Source of the DNA: CAYPHJ01 sp964410485
Lineage (GTDB): Bacteria > Desulfobacterota > Binatia > UBA9968
DNA: 42,746 nucleotides
Reading direction: 5' to 3'
NCBI GenBank assembly: GCA_964410485.1
Contig: CAYPHJ010000034.1
Span: 1 to 42,746 of the forward strand
Shown: piece after piece, positions 8,171-16,647 of the stretch
Layout of the letters: each line of letters begins with the position of its first letter
Numbering within the stretch: the first letter of the stretch is position 1
Position numbers and translations under genes: made by a program
The notes under the pieces: generated by a model
The model's database searches: none
Seen by the model: the letters and a program-made list of their open reading frames with translations, nothing else
Told to the model about the DNA's origin: nothing

Positions 8171-8722
8171 CTAGTCGTACAACTCCGCCTGTGCTTCTTC
8201 TAGCCGTCGTTTTTCCTCGGTGTCGATCACGTACACACCGTTTACCTGCTTCACTCTGGACGAATCATAAAAACGCTGGGAAACCTCGAGGCCAGCCTCA
8301 TACTCGTACATTTTGATCGCATCCCAGGGACAGATCTTCTTATCGAGGCGGTCCTCCGACTCGGTTCCGATGAGCTGAAGCTGAAACTTCTTCGGAACCG
8401 CATCCGCCGGAATCGGTTTTCGATTCCTGTCGTAAAATCGACCGGCATACTCGTAGTAAACCTCTCCCGTTTCTTTGTGTTCATGAATTTTTGTCAGGTC
8501 ATCGCTGTAGCACATCTGGCATCCGATACATTTTTCATTATCGACAAAAACTCTATACGGCTTCAATCCTCCACCGGGAAGCTCTTCATACAGGAGATTG
8601 ATACAGTCATCGACGGGACAGTGCGTTTCGCAGATCGGCGAGCCAGCGCAACTCGAACAATTTTCATCCATGACGGCCAGCAGAGCCGTCCCTTTGCGTT
8701 TTTTTGTCGTTTCAGCCGCCAT
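8171..8722 (-). CDS. Ferredoxin-like 2[4Fe-4S] protein with long insertion
   Basis: The 183 residues have two cysteine groups: Cys22, 25, 31, 35 and 40 (ending HCPVDDC), and Cys65, 68, 71 (CIGCQMC) with the matching Cys131-Pro far downstream (CPWDAI). In ordinary 2[4Fe-4S] ferredoxins the last cysteine follows within a few residues; here about 59 residues are inserted, including YYEYAGRFYDRN. The first cluster also has a five-residue rather than two-residue gap between its second and third cysteines. It is probably cytosolic (no signal or helix) and carries electrons for an unknown partner. It overlaps the TPR gene by 11 bases and precedes the carboxyltransferase by 11 bases. Confidence 0.8.
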   Translation of the reverse strand: MAAETTKKRKGTALLAVMDENCSSCAGSPICETHCPVDDCINLLYEELPGGGLKPYRVFVDNEKCIGCQMCYSDDLTKIHEHKETGEVYYEYAGRFYDRNRKPIPADAVPKKFQLQLIGTESEDRLDKKICPWDAIKMYEYEAGLEVSQRFYDSSRVKQVNGVYVIDTEEKRRLEEAQAELYD

Positions 8723-9539
8723 TGCTTTGTTTCCTCGGTCTATAAAATCGCCCCCTGAGAAAGATCGCCAGCGCGATCAGCAACCCTATCCAGTAGTATC
8801 GAATGAGCCCGACCCTGCCCCATTCTAACCAGTAGACAAAATTAGGCGAACGGGAAATCAACTGGCTCAACGCGTTTTGCGCTCCCGCATAGTCTCGGGC
8901 TTCTCTCAAAACCTGAGACAGGCCGTAGAGGGCGCCATCATTTTTCGGATCTAGTTTGAGAGCCTGCTCAAAGTCCTGCCGCGCCTCGCGCCACTTCTTT
9001 TGCTCCGCGAAAACCCAGCCCCGGTTACTCAAAGCTGCCGCGTAATCGGGTCGAAGCTCCAGGGCTTGAGTAAAGCTTGCCGCGGCCTTGTCAAACTCTC
9101 CTTTGCGTTTGAAAGCCACCCCGAGATTGTTTTGAGCTTCCCAGGAATCGGGCCGCAGCTCGGTGACTTTCGAATACTGCTCAACCGCTGCGTCAAAGTT
9201 GCCATGAATTTCCGCCTCAATCCAGCCGAGCAAGGTCCTGGCCTCGACGTGGTTCGGGTCGATGGCGATAGCTTTTTTTGTGGCGGCCTCCGCAGCCTTA
9301 GGGTCGCGCAAACGCAGCAAGGTGATTCCCAGAAACAGGTGCAGGTCAGCTTCTCCAGGATAGCGGGAGAGCAGTGATTCGAAAGCGGCCTTCGCTTCAG
9401 CAGCATTGCCCTCCGCCAGGGATTTTCGCGCCTCCTCCCATTGTTGTTCGTTGGCTAATATGGATTCTCTCGAGTCAGCGGCAAAGGAAAGACCAATCCC
9501 CGCGAGGACGGCTACCACTGCAAGCCAGCCTCTGATCAT
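8712..9539 (-). CDS. TPR protein with signal peptide and C-terminal membrane anchor
   Basis: The 275-residue protein starts with a signal peptide (MIRGWLAVVAVLAGIGLSFA) followed by about five tetratricopeptide repeats (roughly 35-225; for example AQNNLGVAFKRKGEFDKAAA and AALSNRGWVFAEQKKW). A hydrophobic segment at about 243-262 comes next, then a short basic tail. This places the repeats outside the cytoplasmic membrane with the tail in the cytosol. TPRs mediate protein-protein contacts, so it may scaffold a membrane complex involving the downstream ferredoxin. Its ribosome site GGAAG overlaps the end of the upstream small membrane gene, and its 3' end overlaps the ferredoxin start. Confidence 0.85.
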   Translation of the reverse strand: MIRGWLAVVAVLAGIGLSFAADSRESILANEQQWEEARKSLAEGNAAEAKAAFESLLSRYPGEADLHLFLGITLLRLRDPKAAEAATKKAIAIDPNHVEARTLLGWIEAEIHGNFDAAVEQYSKVTELRPDSWEAQNNLGVAFKRKGEFDKAAASFTQALELRPDYAAALSNRGWVFAEQKKWREARQDFEQALKLDPKNDGALYGLSQVLREARDYAGAQNALSQLISRSPNFVYWLEWGRVGLIRYYWIGLLIALAIFLRGRFYRPRKQSNGG

Positions 9540-9542
9540 GAA

Positions 9543-9728
9543 TTACTTCCACATCTCGTTCGGAATCTCGTCGTCTTTGCCCTGTTCGATCAGCTTGTCG
9601 TTTTTCCGCGCCTCTCGAAGTCCCAACCAGGTGAAGAAAATGACCAACAGGAGCATGGCCACGATCGGAATGTTATCGGGCTTGGTTACGATCTGGAGGA
9701 TATTTTGCCAACCGCTTGGTTCTTCCAT
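9543..9728 (-). CDS. Small single-helix membrane protein
   Basis: The 61-residue product has one strong transmembrane segment (about 21-37, IPIVAMLLLVIFFTWLG) and a charged tail (EARKNDKLIEQGKDDEIPNE). The PDNIPI lead-in and the helix resemble membrane segments I associate with small subunits next to quinol-cytochrome c oxidoreductase genes, but this is from memory and weak. It is first in the operon with the TPR, ferredoxin and carboxyltransferase genes, three bases from the next. Together they could be a membrane-linked electron-transfer unit. The upstream 160 bases contain the word TCCGCAATGT twice (from 9750 and 9779). Confidence 0.65.
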   Translation of the reverse strand: MEEPSGWQNILQIVTKPDNIPIVAMLLLVIFFTWLGLREARKNDKLIEQGKDDEIPNEMWK

Positions 9729-9888
9729 ATCGATGAAAAATCCGCAATGTAAACTTTGTCACAACCTATTAAAATTCCTCCGCAATGTCAACGAACATTG
9801 GAGCATTCGAAAATCGACGATCAGGGTTGCGGGCGCGCCGTGCTGTGGGAGTACCCAAGCGATCTTCTATCGCCATCTTCTATCTTCA

Positions 9889-11481
9889 TCAGTGATGATG
9901 GTGGTGGTGATGGTGGCCGCGCCCATGCTCGGTATGCCGGAAGATCAGCGACTTGATAACCACCGGGACAGCCTTGGCGTCGGGCAGTTCCTGGCCGATG
10001 TCGACGAAGTCAAAGTCCCTGAGATCGATGCCATCAATGGAAATAATACCGGCACCGGGCAAGAGCTCGCGGTCAATAATGTTTCCCATCAACTTGGCAA
10101 TATCGGCATCGAACACCAGCACGAGCGGCTGTCCCTTGTCAATATGTTCCTTCATCGCGACGACCAAGCCCTCGGCGAGCGTGCGGATGAGCGGATAAGA
10201 CGGGCCCAACTCCCAACGGATAGCGAGCGCCACGGCGCGATCGCCGTCGATGAGATCGAAGCGCTGCAGCGCCTTGTCAATGGAAGCTCTGATCTCTCCG
10301 GATTGAATCGCCTCAGTTTGCTCAAACTGAGGTGTAACCACCTGAAGATTCCTGAGCGGCAGGAGATCGGGATGCGAAAGATAGATCGTGTTACCGCTCA
10401 CTTGAACAGTATATTGGGAAGCGCCGATCACCGTCGCGCGAATCCGCACATCGGCGGGCCGGAGCGGAATTGTGCCGCCGCCAAGCTTGTTGGCGCGCTG
10501 GCGCACACGACGACCGAGCTGAACGCCCAGATCGCCCAGGTTGCGTTTTTCATAGCCGTAAATGAACTCCGATACGCCGCCGGAAAACATGACCGCATGG
10601 ATAGCATCCTTATATTCCAGGCCTGGCGTCAGCAAAAGATCCTGCGTTTGCAGCGAAAGCCGACCCCGCTCAAGGACTTCGAAAAGAGAATCGCACAGAA
10701 CGGCAGAAAATTTCTCTTTATCTTGCTCGCTGATCGTGGCGCCCAAACTCAGCGAAATACCCGCCATTCTAGCGACTTTGAGCGCCGTGTCCTCGAGTCT
10801 ATTGATCTTGCCGCTTTCATCCAACGCCATCAGTCTCGCGCCAACCTCCAGGGCGCAAGTGTCGATCACCTTCCCTCCTTGAACGATCGCGATCTTGCTG
10901 GTGCCGCCACCGATATCCACATTCATGACAGTAAACTGTCCGCCTTCCCGATGCGTCATGGCGACCGCGCCTGACCCGTAGGAAGCCAGGATCGCCTCTA
11001 GGTTGTGACCTGCCGTGGCGCACACGAACTTCCCCGCCTGGGCGGAGAAGAGTGCTGCGATCGCCTCGGCGTTTTTCTTCTTTGCAGCTTCGCCTGTCAC
11101 GATGATGGCGCCGGTGTCAATATCGTCGGGAATCAAGCCTGCCTGCCGATACGCGTCATGGATGAATTCGCCGAGCTTATCGGTATCGATGGTTGTCTTG
11201 TCGACGTACGGCGTGAGCAGAATCGGCGATTCATGAATAATTTCACGGTTGATCACGACGAACCGGCTGGATAGCGCGATTCCCTGACGCCGCAAGGTTA
11301 AACGAGAAAAAATCAGATGCGAAGTGGAAGAACCGATATCAATGCCGACCGAATTGAGCGTGATCCGTTCGGAGCGCCACATCGGATGATCTTCATCCAT
11401 AACGTAATCTTCAGGCGACTCGCCATATTCATCTTCGTGCCCCTCGTGCAGGTACAGCTCCTCGATCCGCGGGTCATCCAT
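9889..11481 (-). CDS. EutA-like ammonia-lyase reactivating factor with poly-His tail
   Basis: The 530-residue protein belongs to the EutA group of ASKHA-fold ATPases, which reactivate adenosylcobalamin-dependent ethanolamine ammonia-lyase by exchanging damaged cofactor. The two phosphate loops are visible: GIDIGSSTSHL (46-56) and NVDIGGGTSKI (187-197). The first 35 residues form an acidic, His-containing extension, and the protein ends GRG followed by eight histidines (523-530), then TGA. The histidines mix CAC and CAT codons, so this is a natural tail, likely able to bind cobalt, nickel or zinc. No eutB, eutC or other cobalamin enzyme is in the window, so the partner is unknown. A GAGAGG site precedes the ATG. 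It is divergent from the DUF4175 operon. Confidence 0.82.
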   Translation of the reverse strand: MDDPRIEELYLHEGHEDEYGESPEDYVMDEDHPMWRSERITLNSVGIDIGSSTSHLIFSRLTLRRQGIALSSRFVVINREIIHESPILLTPYVDKTTIDTDKLGEFIHDAYRQAGLIPDDIDTGAIIVTGEAAKKKNAEAIAALFSAQAGKFVCATAGHNLEAILASYGSGAVAMTHREGGQFTVMNVDIGGGTSKIAIVQGGKVIDTCALEVGARLMALDESGKINRLEDTALKVARMAGISLSLGATISEQDKEKFSAVLCDSLFEVLERGRLSLQTQDLLLTPGLEYKDAIHAVMFSGGVSEFIYGYEKRNLGDLGVQLGRRVRQRANKLGGGTIPLRPADVRIRATVIGASQYTVQVSGNTIYLSHPDLLPLRNLQVVTPQFEQTEAIQSGEIRASIDKALQRFDLIDGDRAVALAIRWELGPSYPLIRTLAEGLVVAMKEHIDKGQPLVLVFDADIAKLMGNIIDRELLPGAGIISIDGIDLRDFDFVDIGQELPDAKAVPVVIKSLIFRHTEHGRGHHHHHHHH

Positions 11482-11566
11482 GCCCTCTCATAGTCCTTTC
11501 TCGAACTGATCTCTTTGGATCAAATTGGCATAGCACAAGCGGCCACGTCTTGCCACCGGGCGCGTA

Positions 11567-11650
11567 AAGGTTCAACGGTTCAACAGTTCAAAGTAGACGG
11601 CGGAGAATTTTGGGAACCATTGAACCTTTGAACATTTGAACTTTTCAACG
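11567..11650. repeat. TTCAA/TTGAA intergenic hairpin
   Basis: The left arm repeats GGTTCAACGGTTCAACAGTT and the right arm repeats TTGAACCTTTGAACATTTGA, giving a long imperfect inverted repeat around a 25-base loop. It lies between the divergent EutA-like and DUF4175 genes. It is one of the best examples of a family also seen at 521, 1061 and 25372. Confidence 0.6.
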
Positions 11651-11710
11651 GCTTCTTCTGCCGTAGACAAGGTTACCAATCGGCGATAAGATGGCGGCAA
11701 TTCACACGCC

Positions 11711-14700
11711 ATGGGACAGGAAGAATACCAAGAACTCTCATCATTCCTGCGGCGATTTATCCGCCGTTTCAAGGTTTTCCAGGGAATCGAGGGGCTCTGC
11801 CTGACCGCCATCTGCGCGCTCGTTCTTCTGGCGCTCGGACCCGGCGTGCAGCAGATCAGACATTTATTTCCCTACGCGCCGCTCGTTTACAGCGCGCTCA
11901 CGGCGGTGGTTTTGCTGGTGCTGCTGGGCTGGACCGGGGCTCGACTGGTGCGCCGCTTCTCCCACGAACAAGCCGCCCTGTACATCGAGCGAAAGCAGCC
12001 ACGCCTACGTAATAACCTGATCAATTCATTGCAACTCTATCCGCGCATGTCAGACGCGAAAACTTCACCAGGGTTTTCGGTACCGATGGTTCTGGCGCTG
12101 TTGGGGGCCACCCGTAAACAAATCTCCGCGCTCCGCATAGATGATTTGATCGATGCGCAGCGGATCAAAAGCAGTCTGCGCCTTCTCGCCTTACTGTTCG
12201 TGCCGATCTCAACCATGGTATTGTTCAACCCGTCATGGGTAGGAGAAACCTTCAGCCTGCTCACCCGTCCTCTGGATCACCTGCCGCCCAGCCATACGGG
12301 CATCGAGGTTGAGCCCAAAGGGGTCAGGGTTGCGCGCGGCTCTCCGGTTGTCATTCGCGCCGCGACGACCGGGGCCATTCCAAAATCCCTCGAGCTGATT
12401 GTCTGGAGCGGAGTCAGTGATCGTGGCGAATTCATCGGGCTCGAGAAGTTTTCCATGGAAGGCCTGGGCGAGGGGAAGTTTACGGGGAGCCTGGGACGCC
12501 TGGAACGTTCGGTTCACTACCGCGTCGCCACCGAGGCGTTTTCATCCCCCGTCTACGTGGCTGAAGCCGTGGACTCACCCGAAATCGGGAATATTCAAAT
12601 CACGCTCTATCCTCCCGCCTACACGGCTCTGGGCAGCACGACCGTGGCACAAGGAAACATCGAAGGCATTCGTGGCTCATCGATCCGGATCGATGCCGTG
12701 GCGACCAAAGATGTGGCGAAAGCCGAGATCTTGCTGGAGGACGGCAGGCGCGTCCCGGTCAGGATTGACGGCCGCAAGCTGCAGGCGCAGCTGGTCTTAT
12801 TTCAGTCGCAGCAGTACCGCATCTTGGTGGAAGACGCACACGGCTTTCGCAATTCACCGATCCCCTATCAGCTTGCGGTCAAGCCCGATGCTTTTCCCAC
12901 CGTTGATCTGCTGCGGCCGGCGGAGGATTTGGAGATCAATGGCGATGAAGTTCTCGCTTTAGAGTATGGTGCGCGCGATGACTTCGGCATAGCCGAGGTG
13001 AATCTTGTCGCCAAAATCGGCGAGCGCGAAGAAAAAACCCGCCTGCTCCGGGATGAACGCCGGCGGGTTATCCTGAGGGAAGAATTCAAATGGGATCTGG
13101 GTAGACTGGCATTGCGCGACGGCGACGAAGTGGTCTTTCACTTGGAAGTTCTGGACAATGACACCGTCTCCGGGCCCAAACGGGGCGTCTCGCGCGCCGT
13201 CCGGTTGCGCCTGAAAAACCTGCGCGGCGAGCATCAGCAGCTGGCCGAAGCCGTCCGCGATCTCCACAACCGCATGCTAAGCCTGCTGGCCGATCACCTC
13301 GAAAGCCCCGTTGCGGGCGAAAAGGACCCGGCCGAGATCAAAGCCACAGAGCAGAGGCTTGCCGAGAACATGGCCGAGGCATTGAAACGTACCGAAGAAG
13401 TGTTACAACGCACAGAGAAAGATCGCCTGGCCGATTTCGCCACTTGGACCGATCTCGAAGCCCTCAGGCGCAATCTCCAGTTCACCAAAGACGACCTCTT
13501 GAAGAAGCACGAACATGCCTTGTCCGCCGACGAAAAAATGAGGGCTCGCGACGAAATCTCAACCGAGCTTGAACGCATGTCGCTATTGTCGGAAGACATC
13601 GGCAAGCGGCTGAAGGCGCAGGAATTGGCCGCGACGGCGCAGGACTTGGCGCGCAGCCAGGAACGGTTGATGGACGCCTTGGATAAACTTCAAAGCGGCG
13701 ACAAAAACCTGGACGGACTCCTCGAGCAGATCGATGAGCTGGCGAAGCTGCTGAATTCCCTGCAACAAGGACTGGCACAATTTGCGCAGAACCTGCCCGA
13801 TGATTTCATGAACATGGAATCGCTCAGGGGGCTCGGATTTAACGAGATGTTCTCCGCTCTGGACGAAATCAGGAAAAGGCTCATGCAAGGCGATCTCGAG
13901 GGAGCCAGACAGCTCGCGCAGGACTTGTTCAATCAAATGGCTTCGATGGTCGCAATGATGCAAAACTCGCAGCGCTCCGCGATGTCTTCGGCCATGGGCA
14001 GAATGCAGGGAGAGATGGGACGTTCCACAAACGAGTTGCAAGACATCGCGCGCGAGCAACGGGAGATCCTCCTCGACACTGAACGCGTAAACAGATCCGC
14101 CGTAACCGAAACGGACAGGACGTTGAAAGAAAAACTCGCGCGCTTCTTGGAAAAAGCAAAAGCCCAGTTCGGCGAGCTGACGGAGCTTTTCCCCGATCGT
14201 GAGTCCAGCCCGCTGGTGCCGGACACCGATCTGGACGACGCGACGATGAATCAACTGTTGAAAAATCTCATTGTCAAGCTTTTAGAGAGGGATTTTCCCG
14301 GATATAGCGAGGGCGATAAACTGGCGCGCGACGAGCTGGCGAAACGACGGACGGTGACCCAAGAGCAGCGTGCTCGGCGCGCCGAAACGACCCTCCGGGA
14401 TTTGAAGGCTGAGTTGGACGGGTTAATGGCGGAACCGGCCCAGGCCCTCAATGACACGGAGCGAAAAACAATCCGGGATCTGTCGCGTCGTCAAAGCATT
14501 TTGCGCGACCGAACGCGCGACTTGCACGAAAAATTGGAGTCTCTGTTCCAACTCTTCCCCGGATTGGACCCAAAGATTATCAAGAACATCGAAGCGGCCA
14601 CGGACTTTATGGGAAGCGCCAGAGACTACCTCGGCGAGCTGGACGCAAAAGGTGCGCTGCCGCCCGAGCGCACTGCACTGGAGCATCTCTCGCAATCCCA

Positions 14701-15019
14701 ACAACAGATGCAATCCGCCATGCAGCAGCTGGCACAACGAGGCCAGCTCGGCAATATGCCGGTTACGCGGCTGTTTCGGTCGGGACGGTTTCTTCCCTCA
14801 GGAACGCTCGTCCCACTGCCCGGTATGCCGCAGTTTCCGGGTTTCGATGTCGAGCGCGGGTTCAGCGGACTTGATACCGAGCGCTTTCGCCTGCCTGGAA
14901 AGGAAGACTACAAGGCGCCGCGCAACTTCCGCGAAGAAATCCTGGAATCCCTCAAAAGCGGCGTTCCGCCTCAGATGAAAGATCAGATCGAGCGCTATTT
15001 CAAAAACCTCTCAGAGTAG
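11711..15019 (+). CDS. DUF4175 family large membrane/coiled-coil protein
   Basis: The 1102-residue protein begins with two transmembrane helices (about 25-45 and 57-78) and a third at about 156-175, as in DUF4175 proteins. A beta-rich periplasmic region follows (about 200-500, with repeated EVEPKGVRVARG and TLYPPAYT style strands). The rest is long charged helices and coiled coil (about 510-960), including a glutamine- and methionine-rich stretch. The function is unknown; the family is repeatedly found beside MoxR, DUF58 and VWA genes, as here, and is thought to belong to envelope-linked complexes. It is the first gene of the operon. Its ribosome site is weak. The next gene starts eight bases after its stop. 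Confidence 0.85.
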   Translation: MGQEEYQELSSFLRRFIRRFKVFQGIEGLCLTAICALVLLALGPGVQQIRHLFPYAPLVYSALTAVVLLVLLGWTGARLVRRFSHEQAALYIERKQPRLRNNLINSLQLYPRMSDAKTSPGFSVPMVLALLGATRKQISALRIDDLIDAQRIKSSLRLLALLFVPISTMVLFNPSWVGETFSLLTRPLDHLPPSHTGIEVEPKGVRVARGSPVVIRAATTGAIPKSLELIVWSGVSDRGEFIGLEKFSMEGLGEGKFTGSLGRLERSVHYRVATEAFSSPVYVAEAVDSPEIGNIQITLYPPAYTALGSTTVAQGNIEGIRGSSIRIDAVATKDVAKAEILLEDGRRVPVRIDGRKLQAQLVLFQSQQYRILVEDAHGFRNSPIPYQLAVKPDAFPTVDLLRPAEDLEINGDEVLALEYGARDDFGIAEVNLVAKIGEREEKTRLLRDERRRVILREEFKWDLGRLALRDGDEVVFHLEVLDNDTVSGPKRGVSRAVRLRLKNLRGEHQQLAEAVRDLHNRMLSLLADHLESPVAGEKDPAEIKATEQRLAENMAEALKRTEEVLQRTEKDRLADFATWTDLEALRRNLQFTKDDLLKKHEHALSADEKMRARDEISTELERMSLLSEDIGKRLKAQELAATAQDLARSQERLMDALDKLQSGDKNLDGLLEQIDELAKLLNSLQQGLAQFAQNLPDDFMNMESLRGLGFNEMFSALDEIRKRLMQGDLEGARQLAQDLFNQMASMVAMMQNSQRSAMSSAMGRMQGEMGRSTNELQDIAREQREILLDTERVNRSAVTETDRTLKEKLARFLEKAKAQFGELTELFPDRESSPLVPDTDLDDATMNQLLKNLIVKLLERDFPGYSEGDKLARDELAKRRTVTQEQRARRAETTLRDLKAELDGLMAEPAQALNDTERKTIRDLSRRQSILRDRTRDLHEKLESLFQLFPGLDPKIIKNIEAATDFMGSARDYLGELDAKGALPPERTALEHLSQSQQQMQSAMQQLAQRGQLGNMPVTRLFRSGRFLPSGTLVPLPGMPQFPGFDVERGFSGLDTERFRLPGKEDYKAPRNFREEILESLKSGVPPQMKDQIERYFKNLSE

Positions 15020-15027
15020 CAAGCATT

Positions 15028-16617
15028 TTGAAGCACCGGAAGATAGGCTCCTTTGGTTTCCTTCTTTTTTTTGCATGGCTTGCCAGCGGCCTGGCCGCCG
15101 AAGTCGATCGTCCTTTCAAACACGGGGAGGAGCTCCTAGACGCGTGGCGCATCGCGGAAGCCGAAAGCTTGGCCGCTAACGCCCTGCGCGACAATCCACG
15201 AGCGGCGCGAGCTCTTGAGTTTGACGGGCAGGTGAAGTTCTACCAGGGTCGTTACGCTGAGGCGCTCAAATCTTTAGAGCAGGCGCTTGCCATTGACTCC
15301 CAAGACCGGCGGCGCCAAGCACTCAAGCTCCTGACGCAGCAGACAGAGGATGCCGTTAAGGCGCTGACGCGTTACGAGAGCCAGCACTTTATTCTCTATG
15401 TCGACGACAAGCGCGATGGCATCCTGGTTCCCTACGCGCTGGAAGTTCTGGAGAACAGCTATACCGCCATCGGCGCAGAGCTGGGATTTTATCCGAAGGA
15501 AAAAGTTCGTGTCGAGATCGCTCCGGATGCGGCCAGCTTCAATGCGATTTCGACTCTGTCGTTGCGCGACATCGAAGAGACGGGCGCAGTCGGTATCTGC
15601 AAGTTCAATAAACTCATGATCATTTCACCGCGCGCGCTTAGCCTCGGTTATCGGTGGGCCGATTCCCTGAGCCACGAGTACATTCATTACGCGATCGTCG
15701 GCCTGACAAACAACCAGGCACCGATTTGGTTACACGAAGGAATTGCGCGATTTTATGAAACTCGCTGGCGTAAACCGGCTCGTTCCAGCGACACCGCCGA
15801 GGACTATTTGACACCGGCCAATCAAACGTTGCTGGTCCAAGCGCTAAAGACCAATCAATTTGTTGGCTTTAACAACATGGAACCCTCGTTGATCCACCTC
15901 GAAACGCCGGAACAGGTTCAACTCGCCTATGCCGAGGCCGCTTCCGCCATCGACTATCTTAATCAGAGCAAGGGCAGGGACGGTGTCAGGGATCTCCTTG
16001 CCGCCCTCATCAACCAGTCTACGCCGCAGGCAATCGAGAAAACTCTTGCGATGTCGTACGACACCTTCTTGGAGCGCTGGAAAGGTTTTCTAAAGGACAA
16101 GGATCTTAAAGAAATCGAAGGAAGCAGGGTGCGCCGATTAAGGGTAAAGAAGGACGCGGGCGAGGAAACGGAGGCCGTCGAGTTGAAAGAGATTCATTCT
16201 GTGGTCGCCCGTAATCGCACCCATTTGGCCGATCAGCTGCTGGAAAAAGGCAGGCCTGTGGCGGCCATTCAAGAATACAAACGCGCCTTGCAGGCTAGCC
16301 CGCACTCCCCTATTATCCTGAACAAATTGGGCCGCGTGCTCATTCAGATGAACCGCCAGGAAGAAGCTCTTGGGGCACTTCGCACCGCCATCGAACTCGA
16401 TCCCGACAATGCCAATACACTGGTGCAATTGGGCCGCATTTATCATGCCCAGAAGAACTACCAAGAAGGTCGAGCCGCTCTTGAGGAAGCCGTACAGATC
16501 AACCCGTATAACCCTTTGATCTACCGGCTGTTGAACGAAATCTACACGGCCTCGGGGGAAAAGGAGAAAGCAAAACAGGCGAGATTGAACCTCGATAAAT
16601 TAAAGGGCACAAAGTGA
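15028..16617 (+). CDS. Secreted TPR protein with peptidase-MA (zincin) domain
   Basis: The 529 residues start with a signal peptide (to about residue 24, GLAAE), then a TPR-like helical region (30-110). A gluzincin-type peptidase domain (about 115-360) contains HEYIH (216-220) and a third ligand Glu237 in WLHEGIARFYE, the pattern of the peptidase MA family. C-terminal TPRs follow (about 395-520). It should act in the periplasm or on the outer face of the membrane. The start is TTG at 15028; no ATG or GTG in frame would keep the signal peptide. The position inside the MoxR operon, eight bases after DUF4175, suggests proteolysis or maturation of complex members. Whether it is catalytically active is untested, though all ligands are present. 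Confidence 0.85.
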   Translation: MKHRKIGSFGFLLFFAWLASGLAAEVDRPFKHGEELLDAWRIAEAESLAANALRDNPRAARALEFDGQVKFYQGRYAEALKSLEQALAIDSQDRRRQALKLLTQQTEDAVKALTRYESQHFILYVDDKRDGILVPYALEVLENSYTAIGAELGFYPKEKVRVEIAPDAASFNAISTLSLRDIEETGAVGICKFNKLMIISPRALSLGYRWADSLSHEYIHYAIVGLTNNQAPIWLHEGIARFYETRWRKPARSSDTAEDYLTPANQTLLVQALKTNQFVGFNNMEPSLIHLETPEQVQLAYAEAASAIDYLNQSKGRDGVRDLLAALINQSTPQAIEKTLAMSYDTFLERWKGFLKDKDLKEIEGSRVRRLRVKKDAGEETEAVELKEIHSVVARNRTHLADQLLEKGRPVAAIQEYKRALQASPHSPIILNKLGRVLIQMNRQEEALGALRTAIELDPDNANTLVQLGRIYHAQKNYQEGRAALEEAVQINPYNPLIYRLLNEIYTASGEKEKAKQARLNLDKLKGTK

Positions 16618-16647
16618 GATCCAGGGTGCGTGCTAAAAGGAAACGGC

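Noticed and set aside
9889..9935. Poly-His as a cloning-vector tag
   Set aside because: The codons are mixed, there is no vector linker or terminator, and the flanking sequence continues as ordinary chromosome.
9406..10974. A 522-codon open frame on the plus strand
   Set aside because: It is antisense to the TPR, small membrane and EutA-like genes, has no family features and arises from codon bias of the real genes.
13583..14254. A 223-codon minus-strand frame inside the DUF4175 gene
   Set aside because: It is a shadow of the coiled-coil coding region, with no recognisable domain.
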